From positions 186,001-250,000 of the forward strand of contig JAUIRK010000042.1 in the NCBI GenBank assembly GCA_030549495.1: DNA of 64,000 nucleotides. Reading direction: 5' to 3'. The position numbers were made by a program, and so were the translations under genes. The notes under the pieces are model-generated. The model saw nothing but the letters and a program-made list of their open reading frames with translations, was not told the origin of the DNA and did no database searches. This DNA is from Nectonema munidae (lineage: Eukaryota; Nematomorpha; Nectonematoida; Nectonematidae). This document shows, one piece after another, positions 1-12,030 of the stretch (positions are counted from its first letter, which is position 1; each line of letters begins with the position of its first letter).

Positions 1-325
1 AAATATAATTCTTTTTCTTTTATAAAAATCTATATTTATTAAAGTCTGATTTTTAAACCTCTTAAAGCAGGGCCCGCGGACCCTATTTATTTTAGGAGCT
101 TAAGCCCCCCCCCCCCGCGCCATTTTGGACCTGAGTCCCTCTCCACTCCTCACCCCATTCAATTTTCCAAGCCTCTCCACTCAATTTTTCAAGCTTAAAT
201 AAGTCTTAAATCAATAACATCCGATAAATTGCGCTTGTGAAGAAGTCTTTTCTTTGTACATTGGTAGTTTCAATAAATATATTTTAAAATTGTCTAGAGT
301 ATTTTTTGAGTATATGAATATTTAT
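1..325. other. no gene recognised; C-tract
   Basis: AT-rich sequence with a run of 13 or so C residues near 107-118 and a GC-rich stretch (CAGGGCCCGCGGACCC, about 68-83) that resembles hAT transposon termini. No open reading frame of note is seen. It may be the flank of the hAT remnant just downstream. Confidence 0.4.
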
Positions 326-480
326 TCAAGCTGCTCTAACAATAGGAATCAGCACTGCATCATGTGAGAGAAGTTTTTCGACCCTTAAAAGAGTTTTCGA
401 GTTTTTGAACTATTTCACCGAAAAGTCAAGAAGGCCGAATGTTTGACATGTAAATTGCTTTATTACTCTAAAAATGATAT
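326..480 (+). pseudogene. hAT transposase C-terminal (dimerisation) fragment
   Basis: Translating the plus strand gives ALTIGISTASCERSFSTLKR, the hallmark of the hAT-family C-terminal dimerisation region (family knowledge: T-A-S-CERSFS-LKR). The frame then breaks within about 30 codons and no matching N-terminal part is seen upstream. This is a short dead fragment of a hAT transposon, distinct from the larger hAT element at 1621-3209 because both carry their own C-terminal ends. No terminal repeats or target duplication could be assigned. Confidence 0.75.
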
Positions 481-722
481 ATTGTTAATAAAATGATTTT
501 CTTTCACTTTTGTTTTATAATAGTTAATTATACTCCTCAATTCTCATCACCTTACTTTTATGACCTTCTTTAGCTCTTGTTTCCGATGTTGATCGCTTCT
601 AGAAAGGAAAATTTTATAGTGTGTATTTTTATAATGTATAGTTTCAGCCCCTTTGAGCCCATCCGTTATTAAGCTTTCGGTAAATTTGGGATTGGACATA
701 GTAAATTAAATGATATGTCGCG

Positions 723-863
723 GCGTGAGTAAGGATACGCTTAGAATTTAGATGTCTCTCTTCTTTCTATATCATGATATGTTTTAGGTCGGTGGTATTA
801 AATCCCTAGTTCATACGCAGTCCTTCACAAGCTACGAAAGTATGCCTTCTAAATGGAAACCCT
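723..863 (+). repeat. possible diverged tRNA-derived SINE copy
   Basis: The left end (GCGTGAGTAAGG) and the right part (CAAGC..., then GTATGCCTTCT and GGAAACCC) match, in order, the two ends of the SINE-like repeats at 33163-33289 and 58356-58484 read on their own transcribed strand. The middle, where the B box should lie, is too diverged to align by eye. It could be chance similarity at both ends. Confidence 0.35.
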
Positions 864-1620
864 TGTTTTTAAATTCTTTAAAAAATTATTTTTATAACCT
901 TTATAATTATTAAAGTTTTTAAAAATTGTTATTTTAATTTATTGCTATAAAACACTTCTAACTAATCTAACTATACACATATTAGTTCCCTACATATGCA
1001 ATATCTCAACCAGAGGCGTGCATTGCTTAAATCAACATTTATCCTATCTCTACAAGCTCAATAACTACAAGGCATCAATACACTTATATATAACAACATG
1101 AAACATACAGCGGTTGTGGTAGTGTGCTTGTATATCTATGCTACCTTTACTTCAACTATTGAGCCGAATGTGCAAAGCATGGCGGATGAGCCTTCAATAA
1201 GCTAATTATGTCCTGTGTAAAGTACACGATGTATGCTTTTATCACTCTCTCTAGTCTATATATATAAAATGCATGATGTAGATCACTCACTACTCTTTGT
1301 ATCTTTGTTTAATAATAATTTGCGAATCAAGCATGATTGAATTTTTGAACGAAGCTTTCAAATATGGGCATATTTGGAGATAAAGTGATGCTGCTTAATT
1401 TATTTTTTGCAAATTTTTACGATCTTTGTATTTTATTGTGGACACGATAGAAAAACTCGCTTCGCTCATGTATACTGTAGAAAGGGCTAACAGCGATTTA
1501 ATACTTCAAATGAAATAACTGTAGTTTTCGAAAATATCTATTTTTGATATGACTTCGGACTACTTTTATTAAATAAAATTACCTTGTTCGTAATTCTAAT
1601 TGCATCACTACCTTCTAGCT
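864..1620. other. no gene recognised
   Basis: AT-rich sequence without long reading frames, RNA gene signature or clear repeat. It contains CAGAGGCGTGCAT near 1011, which is reminiscent of a hAT terminus, but no partner end was found. Confidence 0.4.
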
Positions 1621-3209
1621 GAGTGGTTTTTAAACTGGAGTCCACGGGGCCGCGAAGAAGTTTTTTATTGCTTTTTAGGCTGGATTTTATAGATGTAAAT
1701 CTTCGTTTTTCTTAATGGCTTAAAAATGAAATATGATCACTCACATTTGAAATTCCGTTTTACTGCATTAAAATCTTATGCAAGAGGAACATAAGTGTCT
1801 TGTGTTCTGAAGTGTTAGCATCCACTCATTCAAAGCCCGTCAAGTGAAGCACTATAGTTCTATAAACACAACTTTTGACTATTTTAAACGCTAAGCTGAA
1901 CGATTACAAAATTCCAGATTTGATAACTTGCAAAATTTTAAGTATGGTTTAAAAAGTTTCAAAAAATATCTGTTAAAAAATCCTCCAACATAGGAGAACA
2001 GTTGATATTACAGAGATGTCTGATGATATAATATCAGAGGTGATTTTAATGATTCGAAATTCGATTTTCAACTTTTTTTGCAATTCAGCTTGATGAAACA
2101 ATTAATCGCACGTACAATATGTTTATAACAAGCACCTGGTAGACAATTTTTGTTTTACAAAACTCGTAAGAGTAAAACCACTGGAAGAGAAAAATTTGAC
2201 AAGGTGAACAATTTTTTACAACACATGTTATTAAGCCAGAACACCTACTTGGAGTATGTACTTACCGTGTTCTAGCAATTTCTTGTTCTAGTTTTTAGAC
2301 TCTGATTAAGCAAAACTCTCTAAATGTAATTGGTACCCACTGGGCTATTCATCACCAAGCCTCAATAATGAAAAGCATACCTGACGGGTTCAAAAATCTC
2401 AATGAAGTCATAACAGCGTATTTAATTGAAGCAAATGCCTTCAACTCTTCTTTGCTTTCAGAGTTATGCAAAGAAAATGATTTCGAAAACTCTTACTGCA
2501 CTTAAACGTGAGGTGGCTTTCCAAACGAAAAGTTTCGAAGCGATACTATGGAAAGAAAGCCCGCAATTTCTGCAAAGCAAACTATACAGGCATGTATGTA
2601 AAATATTGTGATCTCCATTTTCGTACATTCCTATCATTTTTAGTGAACATATTTGAATCTATGAATTTCGTTAACCTTGGCCAAATACCCCATTGTTTTA
2701 AAAAAATTGGCAGCTTTTAAAATGAGGCTGGAATAATCCATTGAACATATTTGTTGATGAAAATAATGTTTTGATTAATAAAGGTGTCCTGGAGGTCATA
2801 AAACACAGTTTAGCATATCTTAGCCAAGAAATGTATCTTTATTTTCCTAATCTACAAAAATTTGAAAAACGATTTTTCGATTGAAATAGGACAGTCTTCT
2901 GCTGATGTTGTAAATATGGCTCTAAAAGTTCTGATTCGATGTGCAACTACATATGTGTGTGAGCAAGCGTTTTCCATGCTACTTGCCATTGAAACCAAAT
3001 CCGGAGACAGAACGGAAGTGAATAATGATATGAGACTTGCATTTGCCAAACTTAGACAAAGCAGATGCATCCATCCCATTGACATTTATTGGATTATTCA
3101 GACAATTTTTGAATAAATAATTGTGTCAATTTTTTAGTACAGTAATTTATATATTGATTTATACAGAGACCGCTACGGCGAAAATTTTTAGAAAGTTTGT
3201 GAGTCACTC
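1621..3209 (+). mobile_element. decayed hAT transposon (ZBED5/SCAND3-like)
   Basis: The left end reads GAGTGGTTTTTAAACTGG and the right end GAAAGTTTGTGAGTCACTC, imperfect inverted repeats of the type CAGTGGTTCTCAAACTG...CACTG used by ZBED5-like hAT elements. The 8-bp flanks are TTCTAGCT on the left and TTCAATCT on the right, 6 of 8 identical, as expected for an old hAT target duplication. Between the ends, plus-strand translation shows transposase pieces in correct order. The element is about 1.6 kb, shorter than an intact one, and is dead. Confidence 0.8.
1785..3116 (+). pseudogene. hAT transposase pseudogene
   Basis: Pieces in several plus-strand frames match, in order, a ZBED5/SCAND3-type hAT transposase. 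A BED-like start has C-x2-C spacing followed by SEVLASTHSKPVK (about 1797-1848). A central RWLSKRKVSKRY segment (about 2511-2546) is followed by FLVNIFESMNFVNL (about 2640-2680). The C-terminal piece ALKVLIRCATTYVCEQAFSM, with LLAIETKSGDRTEVNNDMRL, lies in an 84-codon frame at 2862-3116. The reading frame is broken by several frameshifts and stops, so no product is expected. It is a domesticated-gene lookalike only because this family has given rise to host genes elsewhere. Confidence 0.85.
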
Positions 3210-3399
3210 TTCAATCTCCAAGAGAACAAAATAATTCATATATCATTGATCACTACTCATTAGGTGTAATTAATTTTTTATCTCTCCTTATTGCCACTTA
3301 CTAGTTATTGAAACCGATTGTCACAGTTTATCTGTTTAGTCTATCCCTAATTATGCTCTACTCAACCAAATAAAGATTTTATACCATGACTCTAAAAAT

Positions 3400-3950
3400 C
3401 ATCTTTTAAAATTTTTAGCAACGAAATGTTACCAAAATAGATTAGTAACACAGAATCATTTTATATAATCTTCATATTCTACCTACACATGTATTCAGTT
3501 AGTAAAGTTAATTGAACATATATTTAGGACTTGGGTCTATGAATTGACAGGTATGAAGTTGTGATTTTATATTTGGGCCTTTTAAATAGAAATTAAAGGT
3601 TTAAAATTTTTGGAAGAAAATGTTCTACAAACCTTAAATTTATATGTATGAACTATTCCAAACCCTAAGTTATTCGCTATAAATTACATGAAAATGAAAT
3701 AATTTGTTTCAAGTTATATTAACAAAAATTTTGAGGAAAGCGTGAAAACATTGCTAATTATTCAAAGAAATCTCGATGGAAAAAAGCTGAAACGTTAAAT
3801 AAAACGAATATCTAGGGATATCTTTGAGGATATCTGGAATCAAAGACTTGATTGTTTACATTATATTTAGCAAATATAAAATTGGCATTTTCCTAGCGTT
3901 TGTATTCGATTGCAATTTAAAGCACTTTTAGTTACAGTCAGCCTCCTTGC
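3400..3950. repeat. dispersed repeat, copy 1 (partner at 62630-63740)
   Basis: Several blocks here recur in the same order near the right end of the window. One is TTTAAATAGAAA...AAAATTTTTGGAA...CTACAAACCTTAA (about 3581-3640 against 62789-62845). Another is ACG-TTAAATAAAA followed by TTATATTTAGCAAATAT (about 3791-3880 against 63620-63670), and a third is the AGTTACAGT block near 3930 (63728). No coding capacity or inverted ends were recognised, so its class is unknown. Confidence 0.55.
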
Positions 3951-4739
3951 TCGACTTCAAGTGTGAGAAGGGGGGGGGGGAACTAATTAAAGGAAGAGGA
4001 GGGGGAGGTGGCAAAAGGGAGTTTAATGGGGCCAGAACTATAAGCAAGTGTATACGTTTATATATTTCAAAGGTGTTTCAGAGGGGACAAAATAAACGTC
4101 CATTCAGTGGGGGGAAGGGGGTTAATGCTAGGGTGTGAACCCCCCCTCTTAGTGATGAGTTACTTGCCTAGAGTAATTAAAGCCCGCTGATACTTCAATA
4201 TTTTAAGCATCTGCTATACATATATACAGAGTTCTTATTTATAGTTGAAAGCTATCAAAAAATATTTGCGCCACTAAAAGGTAAGTTTTATGGTTCAATT
4301 TTTAGCTGGTGCTACATTATTGCATATGAATCAAGTGACTGAGACTCACTATTCTTTGTTCACTATTGTATTCGTATCTTTATAGCTTCGGACTTATTAC
4401 TAATAAAAAGGAGATGTTAAACACTAATGCTACAGCGACTGAAATGACGTCTTTTTCAGCAAGGAACGTCATATTCGTAGAACCAATCTACTCACAAGTC
4501 TTTTTAATACTATAAAAAAAAATATACAATTGATAAACTTATTAGGATGTGTGCCTGTGCTTTATCGTTGCATTAAAAAGTTGAGTTTTTTTTTTTTTGA
4601 AAAAAGTTTCGTTACTTTTTCGAAGGAAAAAACTGATGACCAATTTTAGAAAATAACAAAAAAAGTATTAAAAAGCAAATTGCGTTGAAAGTTTTATTAA
4701 TTTTAAAAGATCACGTCAATTTCTGAAATGCATTCAAAT
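3951..4739. other. no gene recognised; G-rich patches
   Basis: Contains short G runs (about 3969-3978, 4001-4011, 4110-4120) and a matching C-rich patch (about 4139-4147), otherwise AT-rich and non-coding by eye. The small reading frame at 3947-4138 is a by-product of the G runs. Confidence 0.4.
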
Positions 4740-5773
4740 TAGTGAGTAAGCATTACCGAATTTTTGATTACCGGTAAATTACCGCCTTCAAAATATCATT
4801 ACCGGTTTTTTTTTTACCGTTTTTATATTATTTAACGTATATTACTGATAAATCATAAAGTGATCAAAACAAACTAATATATATATATATATATCTTTTT
4901 AGCGTTTTTTAACTTGAGTTTCAAAAAACAACAATTTTTTGTGCGTGTTAGTAAAAATCAATGATAACGGTAAAAGTAAATTTATTTATTATTTTTAAAA
5001 AAACAACGCAAAAAGCATAATGCATCTAATGTCTTTGGAGCTAATTGAGAACGAAGTTTGGACATAAAATATCCAGCAGCAGAAAAACACTGGTAGCTTT
5101 GTTAGCAAAGACTGGTAGAGCAATTCAAGGTTTTCAGTTCTTTTTCCGGTCACTTCAAACAATTTCATTTCCTTACACAAATCGACTTGAGAAGGCTTCA
5201 CTTTTTTGTTTTTGCTTGAAATTTCTTTTTGATACGTTTCAAGAATCGAGTCGGGATTACTAAAGTTGCATTCATCAGAATAGCTGGAATTTACATTACA
5301 AGATTGATCAATTTCAATTGAAGTAAGTTGCATATCTTGATCACCTAACGGAAACAATCTTTTAAATATTTTGGCAACTAAAGTTTTTATACTTTTAAGT
5401 GTAGGAGAATGAAAAATTAGAGCTGTTTCGACAAACTATAGTCTTATTTCTGAGATGGGTATAACAATCACCACCTAAACACATGCTTTCTAAATATGTA
5501 AGAATAGATGGCTCGAAAACATTGTAAAGCGCGTAGTGTTTAGAAAACGAGTTTAGAACGAAGAACATGTTTAAATTCTAAACACACTTTTTACAGTGGC
5601 ATAAACAAACAAGTTTGGTATTATAAATATAAAAGAAAAAAATCTTTTTTTTCTAATGGCAAAAGTACACAACACACTGCAATTTACCGGTAAAAGTGTA
5701 TCGGTAACGGTCAATTTTATTTTTTTTCATTACCGGTAATTGCCGGCCAAAATTTACCCGTTTTTAATCACTA
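4740..5773 (-). mobile_element. decayed hAT transposon with TSD
   Basis: Inverted ends TAGTGAGTAAGCATTACCG on the left and, read inward on the other strand, TAGTGATTAAAAACGGGTAA. Both are followed by repeated TTACCGGTAA blocks. The flanking 8 bp are ATTCAAAT and GTTCAAAT, 7 of 8 identical, as for a hAT insertion. A minus-strand transposase C-terminal fragment lies inside. At about 1.03 kb it is an internally shortened copy. Confidence 0.85.
4980..5357 (-). pseudogene. hAT transposase C-terminal fragment
   Basis: The minus strand encodes KEMKLFEVTGKRTENLELLY (residues about 62-81 of the open frame), typical of the region just before the hAT dimerisation domain. After a frameshift, near 5090, the other frame reads CFSAAGYFMSKLRSQLAPKT and then LDALCFLRCF, the dimerisation domain itself. 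Nothing resembling the catalytic N-terminal half is present. This is a non-functional relic inside the hAT element. Confidence 0.85.
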
Positions 5774-6173
5774 GTTCAAATGAAGTTAAATATAAAAAAT
5801 TAAATTGAGTCAAACTTTTGAAGTAGAAGCTACAAAGGTGTATTGTTGGCCATTGTACCCGTTCTTTGAAACATCTTAATATACACACTTTATTTATTGC
5901 AACGAATGTTAAAATCGCTAATTTTGGAGTGTGTGCTTGAAGGAACAGTTGTTGAAGTCAGTCAAAATTTGTCGAGAAAAATTGTTCATAAATAGATTAG
6001 TGCGTAGTTCGAGGTGTTCGTAAATCGAGCATCCACTGCTTATAAATGATAAGGTTGTACGGAAAAAAAATTGTTTCAAGCATACCTATCTCTTACTTAT
6101 ATTGCGTATATCATATTTCTTCTTTATTTCCTCTTTTTCTAGTGTCTTTAATTTTGAGTGTGTGCGTGTGTGG
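5774..6173. other. PLPBP upstream region; possible 3' splice site
   Basis: No gene is seen in 5774-6100. A strong pyrimidine tract followed by AG at 6141-6142 (TTTATTTCCTCTTTTTCTAG) precedes the PLPBP reading frame. It is a good splice acceptor, so a non-coding or short coding 5' exon may exist upstream. Confidence 0.45.
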
Positions 6174-6923
6174 ATGGAGTTTATTTCATCAAACATTGTA
6201 TCTGTTTTAAGTAGGATAAAGTGCGCCGCAAAGTTAGAAAATGGCGCGGTTTCTTGCATTCCTCGTTTGGTAGCTGTGAGTAAAACGAAGCCTGTGGAAT
6301 ACATCATCGAAGCGTATAAATGTGGAGTTTTACACTTTGGCGAAAACTACATAAATGAGCTGATTCACAAGTCAAATGATGCCAAGATCCTTCTAAACTG
6401 CCCCAACATCAACTGGCATTTCATAGGACGTCTGCAAAGTAAGACGATGTCTGCGCTCATCAAAAAAACGAAGAATTTGAAGTTCATTGAAACGGTGGAG
6501 AGTGTTCAGAAAGCGAAGAAATTGAATGCGCTCTGTTGCGAGGATGTGAACGTCTTTATCCAAGTCAATACTAGTCAAGAGGAAGGGAAGGGCGGGTGTG
6601 CTTTCGGAGATGTTTTGCCCTTGGCCGAATTCATTGAAGAGAGTTGTCCTCTTCTCAACTTTCGCGGTTTGATGACGATTGGCTCCCTCAACGAAAGCCT
6701 GAGTAGTCAAGGTGATGCCAAGCGGAATGAAAACTTTGAAGAGCTTGTTCGCTGTCAATCCTTGCTGGCGGAATCATTGCCGCTGAAGAAGAAGGATATT
6801 GGATTGAGTATGGGTATGTCGAATGACTTTGAAAAAGCTGTTGAACAAGGTTCAACCAACGTGCGTATTGGAAGTCTCATTTTTGGAGCTAGATCAATAT
6901 CTTCCTCAATTTTATTTTTGTAA
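6174..6923 (+). CDS. PLPBP: pyridoxal phosphate homeostasis protein (YggS/PROSC family)
   Basis: An intact 249-codon reading frame whose translation follows the YggS/PLPBP family end to end. These are cytosolic or mitochondrial single-domain TIM-barrel proteins that bind pyridoxal 5'-phosphate and buffer its supply without known enzymatic activity. RLVAVSKTKP (residues 31-40) carries the PLP lysine, K37, equivalent to E. coli YggS K36. HFGENYINEL follows near residue 53 and NWHFIGRLQ near 81. The phosphate-binding tail SMGMS...GSTNVRIGSLIFGAR ends the barrel. Length fits the family (about 230-275). The frame is open upstream to 6102 and a splice acceptor sits at 6141-6142, so ATG 6174 is the conservative start, and a 5' exon could add residues. 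The body has no introns, and its base composition is visibly less AT-rich than the flanks. No disabling change was seen. Confidence 0.95.
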   Translation: MEFISSNIVSVLSRIKCAAKLENGAVSCIPRLVAVSKTKPVEYIIEAYKCGVLHFGENYINELIHKSNDAKILLNCPNINWHFIGRLQSKTMSALIKKTKNLKFIETVESVQKAKKLNALCCEDVNVFIQVNTSQEEGKGGCAFGDVLPLAEFIEESCPLLNFRGLMTIGSLNESLSSQGDAKRNENFEELVRCQSLLAESLPLKKKDIGLSMGMSNDFEKAVEQGSTNVRIGSLIFGARSISSSILFL

Positions 6924-7126
6924 TTTTATCTTCTTCAAAAAGGTTCCTTGTTTAATCAATATAAACTTCTTCTCTTTTCGTAAAGTTTGCGTTCTTTACT
7001 GCTCGTATGGAATCCTTGGATTTGTGAGAGCGCTAAAAAGTGGATAAAGAGTCTTCGGATGTTTTATATCTGTCGACTTGTTCGAATACATTTTCTGTGA
7101 CTCTTTTTTATATAAATATCTATTGT

Positions 7127-7132
7127 AATAAA
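7127..7132 (+). terminator. candidate polyadenylation signal for PLPBP
   Basis: AATAAA lies 204 bases after the PLPBP stop codon on the same strand. Hexamers of this type are frequent by chance in such AT-rich DNA, so this is only the first plausible one. Confidence 0.4.
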
Positions 7133-7902
7133 ATATGCATGCATACTCAGGACCAACTCACATATCAAATTCTAGGGGAACGCGTAACAGGAGGTGAGGG
7201 TACAGTAATAAATAGTCCTCGCGCAAATCTTTTTTCCCAAATATGTTGCTTATTTAACGTTAATAGACAGGTAGCCGTTACATCCCGTAAGTAGTAGGAA
7301 AATTTCGTCAGTGATATTATCTTGAAATTAATGAAGGAGTAGAAGAGAAGGAGGTGAACTTTTTTCTACTTATAATATTACACTAAAAATTTTCACCTCA
7401 ATCTTTTGATTAATTTAATCAAAATTAACAAGCTAATTAGTTTAATTTAATCAAAATGAAAGTAATCTTCACGTGCTACACCAGCTATCAAATTTTCTTT
7501 TAAATGGTCCAAAATTTATGCTTTCTTTTCTCATTCTTAGCACGAATAAAACTGTACTTTTCCATCATAAATTGTTTTCATTCATATGACTTCTCAGCAT
7601 CATTTTATCTACAGTATATAAAAAAGTATGTCTCCATCGGTGACCCCCTCCCCTTCGAGATGTGCGTCTTTTAACGCTTAGAACATCTTGTCATACAATA
7701 CAAGCTCAGATACTTATTAAAACATTTGTGGTTAAGGCACACACATGGTATTCATCTCAAAGATTTGTTATCCACAAAAGTTTTGCGCTTCCATACTACA
7801 TAAAGGGGAAACTATTTTTAACTTCATTTATATCAATAAATGCATACGATCACTATTGATTATTATTGATTTAGTGAGGACACTATTTCGGTATCGGTTC
7901 TA
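7133..7902. other. no gene recognised
   Basis: AT-rich intergenic sequence. Nothing beyond short repeats of TTTAATCAAAAT near 7410-7457 was noted. Confidence 0.4.
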
Positions 7903-8043
7903 GGTAAATTCCACCATGGTAAGTTGCATTACGTGGAATATTGGAATATTACCGTGACTTAGCACACTTTGCAAACAACTGTTACGATAATATTCTCCGT
8001 AATGCAACTTACCATGGTTGAATTTACCTATGGTGGAATTTAC
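7903..8043. repeat. inverted-repeat (hairpin) element
   Basis: The left arm GGTAAATTCCACCATGGTAA (7903-7922), continuing through GTTGCATTACG, is matched by the reverse complement of 7998-8029 with one or two mismatches. Weaker pairing continues inward toward TGGAATATT...CCGTGAC against its partner. The outer 14 bases (TGGTGGAATTTACC, 8030-8043) repeat the arm end again. The spacer is about 30-50 bp. It looks like a small foldback or miniature element. No target duplication could be assigned. Confidence 0.7.
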
Positions 8044-10124
8044 CGGTCACCTCGGTATCATTGGAATACTAATCAGCATATCTTGAATTTATTTAAAAAA
8101 CTTTTTTTTTATAAACTTTTAATTTTACTATACAAAATGCCTCTCTTAAACCTTTTTTCAAAAATGCTCTGAAGTTCTGGGAAACAGAACCAGTGCGGAA
8201 TTTGTGTTTTATTCAACTGGACCGTAAATACACGCATATAATGTGCATGCATTTATGCGGAGTATGGGTTTTCTGAAGAAAAAAATTCACTGGAAAGAAC
8301 TGTGCCCATTTTTAAAACACTCGCCATTTCAATACAAATAAATGGAATGATTTGGAAAGCAGTTGATTAATAAAAAAAGTGATAGATATTTCTCAAAAGT
8401 TCGTGCTTTCTAGTGTAAGGAGATGCCTCGTAATTTTTGAATTGATTTTTTATGATAAATAATGCGTCCAATAACTGGCTGGGTATTAATCTAATTTTTC
8501 AAAATTTTTGATACTTTTTATATCATTAGCAGATCTAATTAATTAAGATGTCTTCCTTTTTTTTTTATGGAAATTGATCTATAAAGAAAAAATTTTTGAA
8601 TTCAAGATAGGGTGATTAGTTTGTAAGGTTAATGTATTTTAACCTATATTACATGTGTTATCTGGCAAAACGACGGCTCCAGCACTCCCCATACTTTTTG
8701 ATTTATTATGAAAGTAAGATGTGCATATAGATCAGGGTGCCTCAGCCCCGTTGTTTTAATCAGCCACTGAGGTTCTAAAAAATTTAAAAATTGCCGACTA
8801 TGATGTAAAAAATGGTGAAAATCTTTCGCCTCAAAATTTCCTTCTTCCACTTCCCTAAGGATTGATCCTTAATTCTCACAATTACTTAATGCTAACTTTT
8901 TCAATGTCTCAATTCACTCGTGTGAAGCAATAACACCTTTTTATATTGAACACTTTTGGTGAAAACTTTTGTTCTGTATAAAGAGGTTTCCAGTTTGATG
9001 TGCTTCCCTGAGATTTTTTCCCGAATACGTTCTTGAATGAGGTTACCTCCTTGTATTGAGATTGGATGCGAAGGCTTTTATGCGTTATTTGCAATCATAC
9101 TTATGGCAAGGCATAACATTTGATCTAGCTGCTTCAAAAAGACTCTTGAAAAATCAGAAGAGAAGAAAAAAACATTAAAAATTGTTCTTGACGTTCGCCC
9201 CCATCCTTTTGGATATTGTAAACCTGCCCGAATGCTGAGTCCAGGATCTCTCGATCCAACTAAAAACATAAGAATGTCCCTTGTACTGCATGACTATACC
9301 TTGATAAATGATATTTTACAAGAATATATGAATAGAACTAAGTGATCAATACAATCCTTACGCGAACGCCCCCATAATGGGAAACAATCTTAATGTCTCT
9401 GTTTATCTTGATTACTAACAAAGTTAGATAAAATCTTTCAATTCTTCAGGGGAAGAAAATCTTCGGCAAATCACCAAACACATATCCTTTTCAGGATTTT
9501 TTATTGTATAGAATCAAATCAATAATCACACTTTTGCCTCTTAATGATTTAAAATTAATTTAAGGCTGCTTAATTGAGAGCGGTGCAAGCAATCACAAAC
9601 ATCTTCCTGCCATCCTCCTTTTTGAAGTATCGATGCGTGGCAATAAAAGTAACAGAAGGAAGAAATGTGCGCCAAAAGAAAAGGTAATTTCACTTATCCA
9701 ATTCATTCTCCTTGAATTTGGGATCCAGTCAAAATTTGTACATCACACTTTCAACTTCTCTGCTTTCCTGCGTAAAACTAGAACAGGTGAAGTGATAAAG
9801 ATGTCTTTTTGAAAGGGAACCGCTAATCGCTGGACCTTTACAACCTCTATGCCACTTTATGCCCAACTTTTTTACAATACGATACACTGGACAGGGAGAA
9901 AATATTAGATATTTATATTAGGAGCTTGGCTAAGCTTCGGAGGCATTATATATGACTATGAGTTTTGCAAAGATACTATGTATTGCAAGGTTTTTAAATG
10001 GCAAATTTAGTTAACATGTCAGAATATTGAAATTTCACAAAATTTAGAACATGTTCCTTACATATGTTAAACAACATAGCGTTAAAATGTCAAAACATTT
10101 CACTGAATATTTCCTAAGCCTATA
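8044..10124. other. no gene recognised
   Basis: About 2 kb of AT-rich DNA with several less AT-rich islands (8670-8870, 9000-9300, 9560-9860). None gives a recognisable translation in six frames, and the short open frames look like chance. Upstream exons of the bZIP gene could be hidden here but I cannot identify them. Confidence 0.35.
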
Positions 10125-10320
10125 ATAGATATAGCTTTTGCCTCCGCACATAACCAAAAAGACATTACTTGTTATAACTTTGGACTCACGAATAAGGATG
10201 CAATAAGACTTAAAATTATTTGAAAAGTCAAAATAAAAATGCTAAAAATCTTGAAATAATGACCTTTTTAATTCAAAGTGCTTTTTTGCTTATGCAAGGA
10301 GGCAAAAGCTATTTTTATTT
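10125..10320. repeat. inverted repeat pair
   Basis: ATAGCTTTTGCCTCCGCACA (from about 10131) reappears as its reverse complement near 10290-10316 (GCAAGGAGGCAAAAGCTAT), about 130 bp away. Weaker complementarity continues inward (AACCAAAAAGACATTA). This is probably a degraded foldback element. No coding content is seen. Confidence 0.5.
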
Positions 10321-11669
<1,349 letters not shown>

Positions 11670-11919
11670 GACGTATTCAAATGGGATAGGGGGGGGGGGG
11701 ACCACCTTCCTTAAATGAAGTATCGATCTTTCATATTTGTTTGCCTTCCAGTTTATTTAAAATGGTTATTTTTATGGATATAATATATTAGAAATTCAAT
11801 GTAATACGAATTACCTTTTTAAAACGGTACGCTAGTAAAATATGGGCTGTCTGTAATTTGGGCATAAGACTGCGTATTTGCACATTTTTCATGGATTCTA
11901 AGATGGTATTTTTTCTCAG

Positions 11920-12030
11920 GTACTGATGGAAGAAGAAATGAAGCGCGTTTTATTTCGCCGAGAAAAGAATAAACTTGCTGCTGCTAAGTGTCGACGAAGA
12001 AAGCTTGATAGGATCAACTCTCTTACCGAG
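11920..12030 (+). CDS. bZIP transcription factor, DNA-binding exon (partial gene)
   Basis: Exon encoding the basic region of a Jun/Fos/ATF3-class leucine-zipper factor. RREKNKLAAAKCRRRKLDRI has the family signature N-x-x-A-A-x-K-C-R that contacts AP-1/CRE-type DNA sites. It follows a TTTTTTCTCAG acceptor at 11909-11919, and the frame is open across the acceptor (Val-Leu-Met...). The protein therefore probably continues into an upstream exon I could not find, with ATG 11926 as the alternative start. The donor is GAG|gtgacg at 12031, phase 0. Joined to 17937-18071 the zipper leucines fall in perfect heptads. KLDRI and the zipper style resemble Jun more than Fos, but the exact subfamily is unsettled. 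Confidence 0.85.

Noticed and set aside
6393-6758. 121-codon minus-strand frame
   Set aside because: Antisense shadow of the well-supported PLPBP gene.
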